Source: Paenibacillus_AB hodogayensis
GTDB taxonomy: Bacteria > Bacillota > Bacilli > Paenibacillales > NBRC-103111
Length of the DNA stretch: 64,000 nucleotides
Direction: 5' to 3'
Assembly: GCF_039536325.1 (NCBI RefSeq)
Contig: NZ_BAAAYO010000008.1
Span: 186,001-250,000 of the forward strand
Below, piece after piece: positions 33,251 through 42,670 of this stretch. Below the pieces are notes generated by a model. That model searched no databases. It saw only the letters and a list, made by a program, of their open reading frames with translations, and was not told the origin of the DNA. The position numbers and the translations under genes are program-made. Each line of letters begins with the position of its first letter. Position 1 is the stretch's first letter.

Positions 33251-36200
33251 TTAGAACAAGGAGAGCTGATTCGATTCCGGGAGCCCGCGGAAGCAGCCCA
33301 TATTACCGAGCAGCTCGACGATCGTTTTGGTCGCCTTCGCTTTCGATTGGAAGTCTTCGATCGATAGGAACGAACCTTCCTCGCAGGCCGCCGCGATATT
33401 GCGCGCCGCATTCTCGCCAACGCCCTGGATAGCCGAGAACGGAGGAATCAGCGCATTCTCGTCGATCCGGAAACGGGTCGCGTCCGAGCGGTACAGATCG
33501 ATGCTCTTGAACGAGAAGCCGCGCGCCGTCATTTCCAGCGCCATCTCCAGCACCGATACCATCGCTTTTTCCTTTGGCGCCGCCTGAAAGCCTTTGGCCT
33601 CGATCTCGATCAGCTTCGCTTTGATCGCCTCGTATCCTTGGCAGCACAGCTCGATATCGAAATCCTCCGAGGCACGTACCGAAAAATATGTCGCATAAAA
33701 CGCGATCGGATGATACAGCTTGAAATACGCGGTGCGGACCGCGGAAATAACGTAAGCGGCGGCATGCGCCTTCGGGAACATGTACTCGATTTTCAGGCAC
33801 GAGTCGATGTACCATTTCGGTACTTTGTGGTTTTTCATTTCTTCGATCCACTCGTCCGTCAGCCCCCGGCCTTTCCGCACGCTTTCGGTAATTTTGAAGG
33901 CGAGTCCGGCGTCAAGCCCGGCTTTGTAAATCAAGTACAGCATGATGTCGTCTCGGCAGCCGATAACCGTTTTGATGTTGCACGTATTGTTGCGGATCAG
34001 CTCCTGGGCGTTGCCCAGCCAGACGCCGGTACCGTGGGATAGCCCGGATATTTGCAGCAAGTCGGCAAACGTCGACGGCTGGGTTTCCTGAAGCATTTGG
34101 CGGACGAATTTCGTACCCATCTCCGGGACGCCGTAAGTGGCGACAGGGGACCGAATTTGTTCCGGCGATACGCCGATCGCCGTCGTGGAGTTGAACATGC
34201 TCATGACTTTCGGATCGTTCATCGGAAGCGTCGTCGGATCGATGCCGGTCAAGTCCTGCAGCATGCGCATCATCGTCGGATCGTCGTGTCCGAGTATGTC
34301 AAGCTTGAGCAGATTTTCCTCGAAGGCGTGATAGTCGAAATGGGTCGTCTTCCATTCCGCCTTCGTATCGTCCGCCGGGTACTGCACCGGCGTGACGTCC
34401 TCGACCTCGATGTAGTCTGGAACGACGACGATGCCGCCGGGATGCTGGCCGGTGCTGCGCTTGACTCCGGTGCACCCTTGGGCAAGACGGAGCACCTCGG
34501 CGGTGCGCCATTTGTGCCCATACTCTTCTTCGTACTTCTTTACGTAGCCGAATGCCGTCTTTTCCGCTACCGTACCGATCGTACCGGCCCGGAATACGCA
34601 TTTCTCGCTGAACAACACCTTCGTATAGTTGTGCGCTTCCGGCTGGTATTCCCCGGAAAAGTTCAAGTCGATATCGGGCACTTTGTCGCCTTTGAAGCCG
34701 AGGAACGTTTCGAACGGAATGTCCTGTCCCTCGCCCTTCATCTTGACGCCGCATTGCGGGCAGTCTTTGTTAGGCAGGTCGAAGCCGCTCGGCACGCTGC
34801 CGTCGAGGAACCATTCGCTGTTTTTGCAGGACGGGCACATGTAATGCGGCGGGAGCGGGTTAACCTCGGATATGCCCAGAAACGTAGCGACGACCGACGA
34901 GCCGACGGAGCCCCGCGAGCCGACGAGATAGCCGTCCTCGTTGGACTTTTTCACCAGCCGCGCAGATATGAGATAGTTCGCCGAGAAGCCGTAATTGATA
35001 ATCGGCTTCAGCTCTTTTTCCAGCCTCTGGACGACAACCTCGGGGAGCGTCTCGCCATACAGCTCCGTCGCCGTCTTGTAGCAGGTCGTGCGAATTTCCT
35101 CTTCGGCCCCTTCGATAACCGGCGTAAACAACTCTTTGGGAAACAGGTCGTACTGCTCGATCAAATCGGCAACGCGGTTCGTATTCGTAACGACCGCTTC
35201 ATAGGCCTTCTCTTCGCCCAAATGGGCGAATTCGTCCAGCATTTCGCGGGTCGTGCGAAAATGAACGTCCGGTTTCTTCATATCCTTTAGCGGGCTGAAG
35301 CCGGTAATGCCATGAATCGCGATATCGCGATGGATTTTTTCCCGTGGATTCAAGTAATGGACGTTGCCGGTGGCGATTACCCACTTGCCCTGCTTCTCGG
35401 CGATCTGCACGATACGGCGGTTCGCCTCCTCCAGCTCCAGCCGGCTGCCTACCAGACCTTTGTCGACAAGATGCATGTTGACGCCGATCGGCTGTACTTC
35501 CAGCACGTCGTAAAACTCGGCGACCTGCTCGGCCTCCTCGACGGATTTGTTCTGCACGGCCTCGTAAAACTCGCCCTTCTCGCAGCCGGAGGAAATAAGC
35601 AAGCCTTCCCGCAGCTCGATCAGCTTGCTCCGCGGGATGCAGGGGACTCTTTTGAAATATTCGGTATGGGATAAGGATACGAGCTTGAATAAGTTCTTTT
35701 TGCCGATCAAGTTTTTGGCATACAGACAACAATGGAACGGCCGGACGTTGGACAAGTCTTTGCCGACCTCGTCGTTCAGCTCGAGCAGCGTCGTCTTGCC
35801 GCGCTCTGCGGCATCCTTCAACATGTGGAACAGCACCTGACCGAGCGCCGCCGAGTCGTCGACTGCGCGGTGATGGTTTTCCAGCCCGACCTTGAACTTG
35901 TCGGATAGCGTGTTGAGACGGTGATTTTTGAGCGTCGGGTACTGGATGCGGGCCAGCTCCAGCGTATCGAGCACCGGATTCGGAACAGCCGGCAAGCCGA
36001 GCCGCTTGCAAAACTCCTGTATAAAGCCGACGTCGAAGCGGGCATTGTGCGCTACCAGCACCCCGTCGCCGACAAATTCGATAAATTTCGGCAGCACCTC
36101 TTCCAACTCCGGCGCACCGGCAACCATATCGTCGGTAATATGCGTCAATTGACTAATATGATATGGGATTTTCTCGTGCGGGTCGACGAACGATTCGAAC

Positions 36201-37561
36201 TTGTCGATCACTTTGCCGTCCTTCATCTTGACGCCGGCCAGCTCGATGATTTTATTATTGATAACCGAAAGCCCCGTCGTCTCGATGTCGAACACGATAT
36301 AAGTCGCTTCCTGAAGCGGCACGTCCGTTCCATTCATGACTACCGGGATCGAATCGTTTACGACGTTTGCTTCCATCCCGTAAATCATCTTGATCCCGTG
36401 CTTCTTGGCGGCCTTGTTCGCCTCCGGAAAAGCCTGGACGTTGCCGTGATCGGTAATCGCAATCGCTTTGTGTCCCCACTTAGCCGCCGTCTTGATATAC
36501 TCGTCGATGGACGTAACGGCATCCATCGTGCTGAGCGTGGTGTGCAGATGCAACTCGACCCGTTTTTCCTCAGCGTCGTCCTTCCTTGCGGGCGGAGCGA
36601 CTACCTCGGTCAAGTCGCCGGGAATCATGACCAGCTCGGGCACCATCATGAAGCGGTCGTATTCGACCTTGCCTCTGGCGCGAATCCATTTGCCGTCGGC
36701 AAGCAGGTTCAATATTTTCAAATCTTCCTTGTTGCGGGCGAAAGCTTTCATCATGAGCGAGTCGGAGAAATCCGTCAGCTTGAACTCGAACAGCGTGTTG
36801 CCGTTTTTCAGTTCCTTCTTGTCCAGACCGAAGATGAGCCCCTGAACCGTCACTTTCTTTTCTTCTTCCAATATATTTTTCAACGGCACGGGCGGATCCT
36901 TGATCTCGTAGCCGATCATCAGCTTCAGCTCGCCCTCGGGCACATCCGGCGTCTCCGCCTCGGTGTCCACGGACGTCATAATTTCCTGAATGACGGAGCG
37001 TTCTTCCTCGACAACCCGCTGAGCGAACTTCTCGAACTCTTGCGTTCGCGCTTCGCTAACCGCGAGCTTGACGATATAACGGCGACCGAAGTTTTCCTCG
37101 AAAAAGCGCTGCACCCAATTGTCCACATTGCGCTTCCGAGCCATCTCCAGCCCGACCGTATCGAGCATGCTTAGCGTAATGACGCCGGAGGAGAACGCGT
37201 ACGACGCTTTCGACATCCAGCCGTTGACGGATACGGCTTCGCGCTGCACCCATTCCAGAAACATGCTCCAATAATGACCGATGAGCGCTTCGTCGCCGAC
37301 TTCAATATCGAAATGGACGATCATGCGGATTTTGGCGATATGCGCAAACTTGTCCTGAATCATCTTGTGTACCGACCGATGAATATCGAGAGGCACCAGA
37401 GTCGATTTTACGATGATGAATGTCCATTCCCGGTTGCTTCTGCTGCACTCGACCCGCTCGATATACCCGTCGGCAAAATACGTTTGGACGACGTTGTTCG
37501 GAACAGCCGACTGCTCCAGCAGAAGCTCGAACCGTTTCCTTTTGTCCGTCGCGTTGCTCAT
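33251..37561 (-). CDS. polC: DNA polymerase III PolC-type alpha subunit
   Basis: A 1436-residue PolC, the replicative polymerase of low-GC Gram-positives. In order: N-terminal domains and an OB fold (about 230-330), a PHP domain (from VELHLHTTLSTMD, near 335) split by a DEDDh proofreading exonuclease (VFDIETTGLS near 425), the polymerase palm with PDIDLNFSGEYQ (near 965), a four-Cys zinc element (CPSC...CPQC) just before it, and fingers and helix-hairpin-helix segments to the end. An ATG follows GGGGGGGAACGG. The proS terminator lies only about 23 bases before the ATG. Confidence 0.97.
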   Translation of the reverse strand: MSNATDKRKRFELLLEQSAVPNNVVQTYFADGYIERVECSRSNREWTFIIVKSTLVPLDIHRSVHKMIQDKFAHIAKIRMIVHFDIEVGDEALIGHYWSMFLEWVQREAVSVNGWMSKASYAFSSGVITLSMLDTVGLEMARKRNVDNWVQRFFEENFGRRYIVKLAVSEARTQEFEKFAQRVVEEERSVIQEIMTSVDTEAETPDVPEGELKLMIGYEIKDPPVPLKNILEEEKKVTVQGLIFGLDKKELKNGNTLFEFKLTDFSDSLMMKAFARNKEDLKILNLLADGKWIRARGKVEYDRFMMVPELVMIPGDLTEVVAPPARKDDAEEKRVELHLHTTLSTMDAVTSIDEYIKTAAKWGHKAIAITDHGNVQAFPEANKAAKKHGIKMIYGMEANVVNDSIPVVMNGTDVPLQEATYIVFDIETTGLSVINNKIIELAGVKMKDGKVIDKFESFVDPHEKIPYHISQLTHITDDMVAGAPELEEVLPKFIEFVGDGVLVAHNARFDVGFIQEFCKRLGLPAVPNPVLDTLELARIQYPTLKNHRLNTLSDKFKVGLENHHRAVDDSAALGQVLFHMLKDAAERGKTTLLELNDEVGKDLSNVRPFHCCLYAKNLIGKKNLFKLVSLSHTEYFKRVPCIPRSKLIELREGLLISSGCEKGEFYEAVQNKSVEEAEQVAEFYDVLEVQPIGVNMHLVDKGLVGSRLELEEANRRIVQIAEKQGKWVIATGNVHYLNPREKIHRDIAIHGITGFSPLKDMKKPDVHFRTTREMLDEFAHLGEEKAYEAVVTNTNRVADLIEQYDLFPKELFTPVIEGAEEEIRTTCYKTATELYGETLPEVVVQRLEKELKPIINYGFSANYLISARLVKKSNEDGYLVGSRGSVGSSVVATFLGISEVNPLPPHYMCPSCKNSEWFLDGSVPSGFDLPNKDCPQCGVKMKGEGQDIPFETFLGFKGDKVPDIDLNFSGEYQPEAHNYTKVLFSEKCVFRAGTIGTVAEKTAFGYVKKYEEEYGHKWRTAEVLRLAQGCTGVKRSTGQHPGGIVVVPDYIEVEDVTPVQYPADDTKAEWKTTHFDYHAFEENLLKLDILGHDDPTMMRMLQDLTGIDPTTLPMNDPKVMSMFNSTTAIGVSPEQIRSPVATYGVPEMGTKFVRQMLQETQPSTFADLLQISGLSHGTGVWLGNAQELIRNNTCNIKTVIGCRDDIMLYLIYKAGLDAGLAFKITESVRKGRGLTDEWIEEMKNHKVPKWYIDSCLKIEYMFPKAHAAAYVISAVRTAYFKLYHPIAFYATYFSVRASEDFDIELCCQGYEAIKAKLIEIEAKGFQAAPKEKAMVSVLEMALEMTARGFSFKSIDLYRSDATRFRIDENALIPPFSAIQGVGENAARNIAAACEEGSFLSIEDFQSKAKATKTIVELLGNMGCFRGLPESNQLSLF

Positions 37562-37584
37562 CCGTTCCCCCCCAATCGATGTTC

Positions 37585-37648
37585 AAAAAAAGCAACCCCA
37601 AAAAGCGAAGTTAAGCGCGGCGGCTTATCCCGATCCCTTCTTGGGGTT
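37585..37648 (-). terminator. rho-independent terminator after proS, just before polC
   Basis: AACCCCAAGAAG pairs with CTTTTTGGGGTT (12 bp, one G-T) around a 31-base loop that itself folds TAAGC/GCTTA; the minus strand then reads GCTTTTTTTG. The T-tract ends about 23 bases before the polC ATG. Confidence 0.75.
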
Positions 37649-37661
37649 TCCTGGCTGGCAA

Positions 37662-39110
37662 TTAATACGACTTCCCGAATACGACCGTATGCTGAGCCTT
37701 TTCGCCGCAGACGAGGCAAACTGTCTTGCGCTCGGCCGGCTCGAACGGAATATTCCGGCTCGTAGCGCCGGACTCTTCCTTGACCTGTCGTTCGCACGCT
37801 TCCGAGCCGCACCAGCCGGTCAGAACGAAGCCCCGCTGTGCGTCCAGATAGCTTTTCATCTCGTCAAGCGTATCGAGCGTCTTCATGTTGTTTTCCAGGA
37901 ATGCCTTCGCGTTGTCGTACATCGCTTGATGCACTTCTTCCAGCAGCTTCTGCACTTCTTCCACGATATCGTCCAGCTTGACCTGGCGCTTCTCGCCGGT
38001 TGCGCGCGAGACGAGCACCGCTTGTCCGTTCTCCATGTCGCGCGGACCGAACTCGATGCGGATCGGAACGCCGCGCATCTCGTATTCGTTGAACTTCCAG
38101 CCCGGGCTTTGATCCGGATTGTCATCCAGCTTGACGCGGATGCCCGCCCGCTTCAGATCGAAGAACATCTGCTCGGCGCGCGGAACGACCTGATCCCGCG
38201 TCTTCGGAGGACCGATCGGAATGACGACCGCCTGCATCGGGGCGACCTTCGGCGGCAGAACAAGTCCGCGGTCGTCGCCGTGCACCATAATAAGCGCGCC
38301 GATCAGACGCGTACTGACGCCCCATGAAGTCGTATGCACGAATTGCTGGGTATTGTCCCGGTCCAAATATTTAATATCGAACGCCTGTGCGAAATTGGTT
38401 CCCAAATAGTGCGACGTTCCGGCTTGAACCGCTTTTCCGTCCTTCATCATCGCTTCGATCGAATACGTATCGACCGCGCCGGCGAATTTCTCGGAAGGCG
38501 TCTTCTGCCCCTTGATGACCGGAATCGCCAGGAAGTTCTCGACGAATTCGCGGTAAACTTCCAGCATCTGCATCGTTTCCTTGCGGGCGTCTTCCTCGTC
38601 TTCGTGCGCCGTATGGCCTTCCTGCCATAAAAACTCGGTCGTCCGCAAAAACGGCAGCGTACGTTTTTCCCAACGGACCACATTCGCCCATTGGTTGATC
38701 AGCACCGGCAAGTCGCGGTACGAGTTGATCCAATTGGCATACATATGACCGATCATCGTTTCCGACGTCGGACGGATAGCCAAGCGCTCTTCCAGCTTCT
38801 CGCCGCCGGCTTCCGTTACCCAAGGCAGCTCGGGATTGAACCCTTCGACGTGCTCTTTCTCTTTCTGAAAAAAGCTTTCCGGTATAAACAGCGGGAAGTA
38901 GGCGTTGCGATGGCCCGTTTCCTTGAACATCCGGTCCAGCTCGCGCTGGATATTTTCCCAAATCTCATAGCCGTCCGGCCGGAATACGATACAGCCGCGT
39001 ACGGGCGAGTAGCTCATAAGCTCCGCTTTGCTGATGACGTCCAAGTACCAGCGGGAAAAATCTTCGCCTTGGGGAGTAATTTCTTTGACAAACTGCTTTT
39101 CTTTAGCCAT
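37662..39110 (-). CDS. proS: prolyl-tRNA synthetase, eukaryote/archaeal type
   Basis: A 482-residue class II ProRS of the eukaryote/archaeal-like type. Class II motif 2 is seen in RWEKRTLPFLRTTEFLWQEGHTAHE and motif 3 in LIGALIMVHGDDRGLVLPP. The C-terminal zinc-binding domain has the Cys pairs GWCGSEAC and CLVCGE, and the protein ends in Tyr. The bacterial-type ProRS usual at this locus is about 565 residues with an INS editing domain between motifs 2 and 3; this one has none, so cis-editing of Ala-tRNA(Pro) is not expected. It lies between rasP and polC as in Bacillus. Confidence 0.95.
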   Translation of the reverse strand: MAKEKQFVKEITPQGEDFSRWYLDVISKAELMSYSPVRGCIVFRPDGYEIWENIQRELDRMFKETGHRNAYFPLFIPESFFQKEKEHVEGFNPELPWVTEAGGEKLEERLAIRPTSETMIGHMYANWINSYRDLPVLINQWANVVRWEKRTLPFLRTTEFLWQEGHTAHEDEEDARKETMQMLEVYREFVENFLAIPVIKGQKTPSEKFAGAVDTYSIEAMMKDGKAVQAGTSHYLGTNFAQAFDIKYLDRDNTQQFVHTTSWGVSTRLIGALIMVHGDDRGLVLPPKVAPMQAVVIPIGPPKTRDQVVPRAEQMFFDLKRAGIRVKLDDNPDQSPGWKFNEYEMRGVPIRIEFGPRDMENGQAVLVSRATGEKRQVKLDDIVEEVQKLLEEVHQAMYDNAKAFLENNMKTLDTLDEMKSYLDAQRGFVLTGWCGSEACERQVKEESGATSRNIPFEPAERKTVCLVCGEKAQHTVVFGKSY

Positions 39111-39204
39111 ATGTAGCGTTTCTCCTATTCATACGAGTTCAAAAAACAGACTCTTTGAACCTACTCTATTCAATTCCGCGTGGAATAACAGACTGCAAAC
39201 CGCA

Positions 39205-39233
39205 GGCAGGACACAAGTGGCTTGTGTCCTGCC
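39205..39233 (-). terminator. 13-bp perfect hairpin after rasP, no T-tract
   Basis: GGCAGGACACAAG pairs with CTTGTGTCCTGCC around a 3-base loop, 14 bases after the rasP stop. The minus strand continues TGCGGTTTGC, so rho-independent termination is doubtful; it may stabilise or process the mRNA between rasP and proS. Confidence 0.5.
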
Positions 39234-39246
39234 GGGTGGCGCGTGT

Positions 39247-40509
39247 TCAGCCTTTGATCAAGCGCAATATATCGTTGTACGTGACGGCGATCATCAACAG
39301 CATCAGCATGGCGAAGCCGACAAAGTGAACCATGCTTTCCCTGCCCGGATCGACCGGACGCCCCCGCACCGCCTCGTAGGCGAGGAAGACGAGCCTGCTG
39401 CCATCCAAAGCCGGAAATGGCAGCAGGTTGAAGATGCCGAGGTACAAGCTCATGATAGCCGCCCAAAACGTATATTGCGGCAAGCCGGCGCTGGCATGCT
39501 CGCCGGTCACTTCGACGATGCGGACCGGTCCGCCCAGGTCGTCCAGCGTAAACTGGCCGAGCACCAGCGTTTTGAAGCCGGTCATAATCTGCTTGGTCGC
39601 TTCCACCATGTTCGTCCAGCCGCCGGTGAACGCCTCGCCGAACTTCGTATTGCGTTTATCCGAAGTTAACCGGACGCCAACGAGCGCGGTGTTGTCTTCC
39701 CGAATTTCCGGCGTAACCTGAATCTGCTGCTCCTTGCCGGCGCGCAGCACGGTCCAGTCCATCTTCTTGTTCGCCGACCCCCGGATCAGACCGGTTAGAT
39801 CGCTCGGGTTCTCGCCAATCGTCTGCCCGTTCACCCGGGTAATGACGTCGCCGCCCTGGAGGCCGGCACGCTGGGCCGGAGAGTCAGGCTCGACGCGGTC
39901 GATTTTGACATTCACCGGCATGCCCGCCAAAAACAGCACGGTCACGAACAAAACGAACGCCAATATGAAGTTCATGAAAGGTCCGGCAAAAATCGACAAT
40001 GCCCGCTGTCCGACGGTTTTACTGCCGAACTGACGGTCCCACGGAGCGATTTGCGTTTCCTTGCCTTTGGAGACCATAAACGATTGCGGATGAACCGCAT
40101 AGATCAGCCGCTCTCCGTCGACGTCAAGGGAAACCGACAGCTCCCGCTCCAGATCGATCTTCTCGACGGTTCCTTGCACGACGTTCGTGCGCTGATCGAG
40201 CTGGTCCAGATAAATGCGCGTTACGCGGCCTTGTTCCAGACCGACCGCAATCGTCTGACCGGGTTGGATTTGTACGATTTCCGGATCTTCCCCGGCCATC
40301 CGTACGAAGCCCCCGATTGGCAAAAGACGCAGTGTATAACGAGTTTCCCCGCGAATAAAAGACAGCAGCTTCGGTCCAAAGCCGATCGCGAATTCGCGAA
40401 CGAGAATGCCGGCCCGCTTGGCAAAGTAAAAATGACCCCATTCGTGAATGGTTACGAGCACGAAGAACAGGAGCACGATTTGAAATATAACCTGAGGTGA
40501 CAAACGCAT
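39247..40509 (-). CDS. rasP: site-2 intramembrane metalloprotease RasP/RseP
   Basis: A 420-residue M50 zinc protease. HEWGH (residues 22-26) lies in the first membrane helix and the third metal ligand in NLLPFPALDGSR in a C-terminal helix. A PDZ domain (about 185-270, RVEPDSPAQRAGLQGGDVITRVNGQ) lies between. RasP cleaves anti-sigma factors, FtsL and signal-peptide remnants within the membrane. The ATG at 40509 lies only 3 bases after GGGAGG; an in-frame TTG at 40503 has better spacing, so the start is uncertain by two residues. Confidence 0.94.
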   Translation of the reverse strand: MRLSPQVIFQIVLLFFVLVTIHEWGHFYFAKRAGILVREFAIGFGPKLLSFIRGETRYTLRLLPIGGFVRMAGEDPEIVQIQPGQTIAVGLEQGRVTRIYLDQLDQRTNVVQGTVEKIDLERELSVSLDVDGERLIYAVHPQSFMVSKGKETQIAPWDRQFGSKTVGQRALSIFAGPFMNFILAFVLFVTVLFLAGMPVNVKIDRVEPDSPAQRAGLQGGDVITRVNGQTIGENPSDLTGLIRGSANKKMDWTVLRAGKEQQIQVTPEIREDNTALVGVRLTSDKRNTKFGEAFTGGWTNMVEATKQIMTGFKTLVLGQFTLDDLGGPVRIVEVTGEHASAGLPQYTFWAAIMSLYLGIFNLLPFPALDGSRLVFLAYEAVRGRPVDPGRESMVHFVGFAMLMLLMIAVTYNDILRLIKG

Positions 40510-40602
40510 CTTCCTCCCGCGGCATTGGCCCGTAGACTGGAAAGCATCGTATGGGGCATAAGCCCATAGCTTTGGCTTGTACTAAGATTAACATTATTCT
40601 CT

Positions 40603-40608
40603 ATTATA
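40603..40608 (-). promoter_or_regulatory. possible -10 element of a rasP promoter
   Basis: TATAAT on the minus strand in an AT-rich stretch about 95 bases before rasP. No good -35 hexamer at 16-18 bases, so low confidence. Confidence 0.35.
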
Positions 40609-40653
40609 ATACAAGCTTGCTCCAAGGATCAGAACCATCGCTCGCCGAAGCGA

Positions 40654-41799
40654 TTATTTTCCGTAATCCCCGGCCATTTGTCTTGCCCAGGCGTCGGCTT
40701 CGCCGATCTGCTCTAGCGTGGGCGACGCTATCGTCGTATGAAGGTCCAGTACGGATTCAATCGTATTTTCGATATCGAGAAATTCGATCTCGCCGGCAAC
40801 GAACCGCGAAACGGCGATCTCGTTGGCCGCATTGAAGACGGCCGGCGTCGAGCCGCCTGCGCGGCCGGACTCGTACGCCATGCGCAGACACGGGAACCGC
40901 TCAAAGTCCATTTTGCTGAAATGCAGCTTGCCGAGCTCGGTCAGGTCAAGCGATGCCGCCGGGGAAACGAACCGTTCCGGGTATGTAAGCGCATACTGGA
41001 TCGGAACCCTCATATCAGGCATGCCCATCTGGGCGATCACGCTGCGGTCTACAAACTCCACAAACGAATGAATAATGCTTTCCTGATGAATGACGACCTC
41101 GATCTGATCGAACGGCAGACCGAACAGCCAGTGCGCTTCGATGACTTCCAGCCCTTTGTTGACCATCGTCGCCGAATCGATCGTCACCTTCGCCCCCATC
41201 GACCAGTTCGGGTGAGCGAGCGCCTCCTGCACCGACACGCCGCGAAGCTGGTCGCGCGTACGGTCGCGGAAGGAGCCGCCTGATGCGGTCAGTACGATTT
41301 TGCGGATCGCGGAGGCCGGCTCTCCGTTCAAGCATTGGAAAATCGCCGAATGCTCGCTATCGACCGGCAGCAGCTTTACGCCTTTGCGGGCGGCCGCCTC
41401 GGTAACGAGATGCCCTCCGCTGACCAACGTTTCTTTATTGGCCAAGCCGATATGCTTGCCCGCCTCTATAGCTGCAAGCGTTGGTTTCAAGCCTTGGCTG
41501 CCGACAATGGCCGTTACGACGATGTCCGCCTCATTGCCCGCCGCGGTCTCGATCAGCCCTTCTTCTCCGTACAGCAGCGCAGTGCCTGCCGGCAAATGGG
41601 CCGAAACTTGCATCGCCAGCTCCTTGGTAGCGACGGAAACCAGCTTCGGCCGAAACCGTTCGGCTTGCTCGATGAGCAGCTGCGTATTGTGTCCGGCAGC
41701 CAATGCAACGACCTCGTACTTGTCAGGATAGCGGGAGATGACGTCCAGCGTTTGCGTGCCGACGGAGCCAGTACTGCCCAATAAGGAAACTCGTTTCAA
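40654..41799 (-). CDS. dxr: 1-deoxy-D-xylulose 5-phosphate reductoisomerase
   Basis: A 381-residue Dxr, the second enzyme of the MEP isoprenoid pathway. The NADPH motif LLGSTGSVGTQTLDV opens the protein, LLPVDSEHSAIFQCL is the metal-binding region with the conserved D-S-E-H, and SGGSFRD is the substrate loop. I prefer TTG 41799 (GAGGTG six bases upstream) over GTG 41808, whose codon lies inside the ribosome binding site. It lies between cdsA and rasP, as in most Firmicutes. Confidence 0.95.
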   Translation of the reverse strand: MKRVSLLGSTGSVGTQTLDVISRYPDKYEVVALAAGHNTQLLIEQAERFRPKLVSVATKELAMQVSAHLPAGTALLYGEEGLIETAAGNEADIVVTAIVGSQGLKPTLAAIEAGKHIGLANKETLVSGGHLVTEAAARKGVKLLPVDSEHSAIFQCLNGEPASAIRKIVLTASGGSFRDRTRDQLRGVSVQEALAHPNWSMGAKVTIDSATMVNKGLEVIEAHWLFGLPFDQIEVVIHQESIIHSFVEFVDRSVIAQMGMPDMRVPIQYALTYPERFVSPAASLDLTELGKLHFSKMDFERFPCLRMAYESGRAGGSTPAVFNAANEIAVSRFVAGEIEFLDIENTIESVLDLHTTIASPTLEQIGEADAWARQMAGDYGK

Positions 41800-41837
41800 C
41801 TCGTTCACCTCTCTCGCGATTGAAAAAAAGAAACCGG

Positions 41838-42632
41838 CTATTGCGGAAGGAGCGACAGCAGCTGCACGAACGGAAACACGATCAGCCAGCTATCGCAGCG
41901 ATCCAGCACGCCGCCGTGTCCCGGCAATATCGAACCGGTATCTTTAATGTTGCGAATGCGTTTGTAGGCTGACTGGATCAAGTCGCCGATTTGTCCGACA
42001 ACCGCAATTACAAGACCGAGACCGATCGCCTTGCCCCATGACAGCAGATCCGGAGCGTACCAGGAGAAGCACAGCGCTGCCACAATCGAGACAGCCACGC
42101 CTCCGAGCGAGCCTTCCACCGTCTTGTTCGGGCTGATCGCCGGCCATAGCGGCCGCTTGCCGAAAGCCCGGCCGCAGAAGTAGGCTCCCGAATCTGATGC
42201 CCAAATGCAGACGAACGTAAGCAGAGTCCAATACAGCCCGTCCGTACCCAAACGCGTCGAGATCATAAAATGGAACCCGGTGCCTATGTATACGATGCCG
42301 AGCAGCACCAGGGCAGCCTGGTCGATCGTTACCTTGTTCTTGGAAAGAACCGTTACCGCGAGCAATAAAAACATTGCCAGCCATACCGACGCTTCCCGTG
42401 ACAACGCGCCGAGTTCGGGGTAAAGCTCCCAAGGGAAAGCGATGTAAAGCGTAAACAGAAAACCGAGAAAAGCGGTCAACCGCACAGGCGGATGACCGTT
42501 CATCCGGGAATATTCGTAATAACCGACAGCCGCGAGCAGCATAATCAGAGCAGCGAAATAAAGCTTGCCCAGCACCAAAATGGCAATAAACCCGGCTCCG
42601 GCCACGATGCCGGTCACAAGTCGTTGCTTCAA
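41838..42632 (-). CDS. cdsA: phosphatidate cytidylyltransferase
   Basis: A 264-residue polytopic membrane enzyme (about eight helices) that makes CDP-diacylglycerol from phosphatidate and CTP. The CDP-alcohol signature is present near the C-terminus (SAYKRIRNIKDTGSILPGHGGVLDRCDS). The frame is open to 42770, but TTG 42632 has GGAGG eight bases upstream and gives the normal length. It follows uppS and precedes dxr. Confidence 0.94.
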   Translation of the reverse strand: MKQRLVTGIVAGAGFIAILVLGKLYFAALIMLLAAVGYYEYSRMNGHPPVRLTAFLGFLFTLYIAFPWELYPELGALSREASVWLAMFLLLAVTVLSKNKVTIDQAALVLLGIVYIGTGFHFMISTRLGTDGLYWTLLTFVCIWASDSGAYFCGRAFGKRPLWPAISPNKTVEGSLGGVAVSIVAALCFSWYAPDLLSWGKAIGLGLVIAVVGQIGDLIQSAYKRIRNIKDTGSILPGHGGVLDRCDSWLIVFPFVQLLSLLPQ

Positions 42633-42670
42633 AACGTTTTCCTCCGTCCGCGTAATGCGTACTTCACATG

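Noticed and set aside
39111..39200. Possible T-box leader before proS.
   Set aside because: No T-box sequence or specifier stem is seen; only a 7-bp GTTCAAA/TTTGAAC hairpin is present, and the interval is too short.
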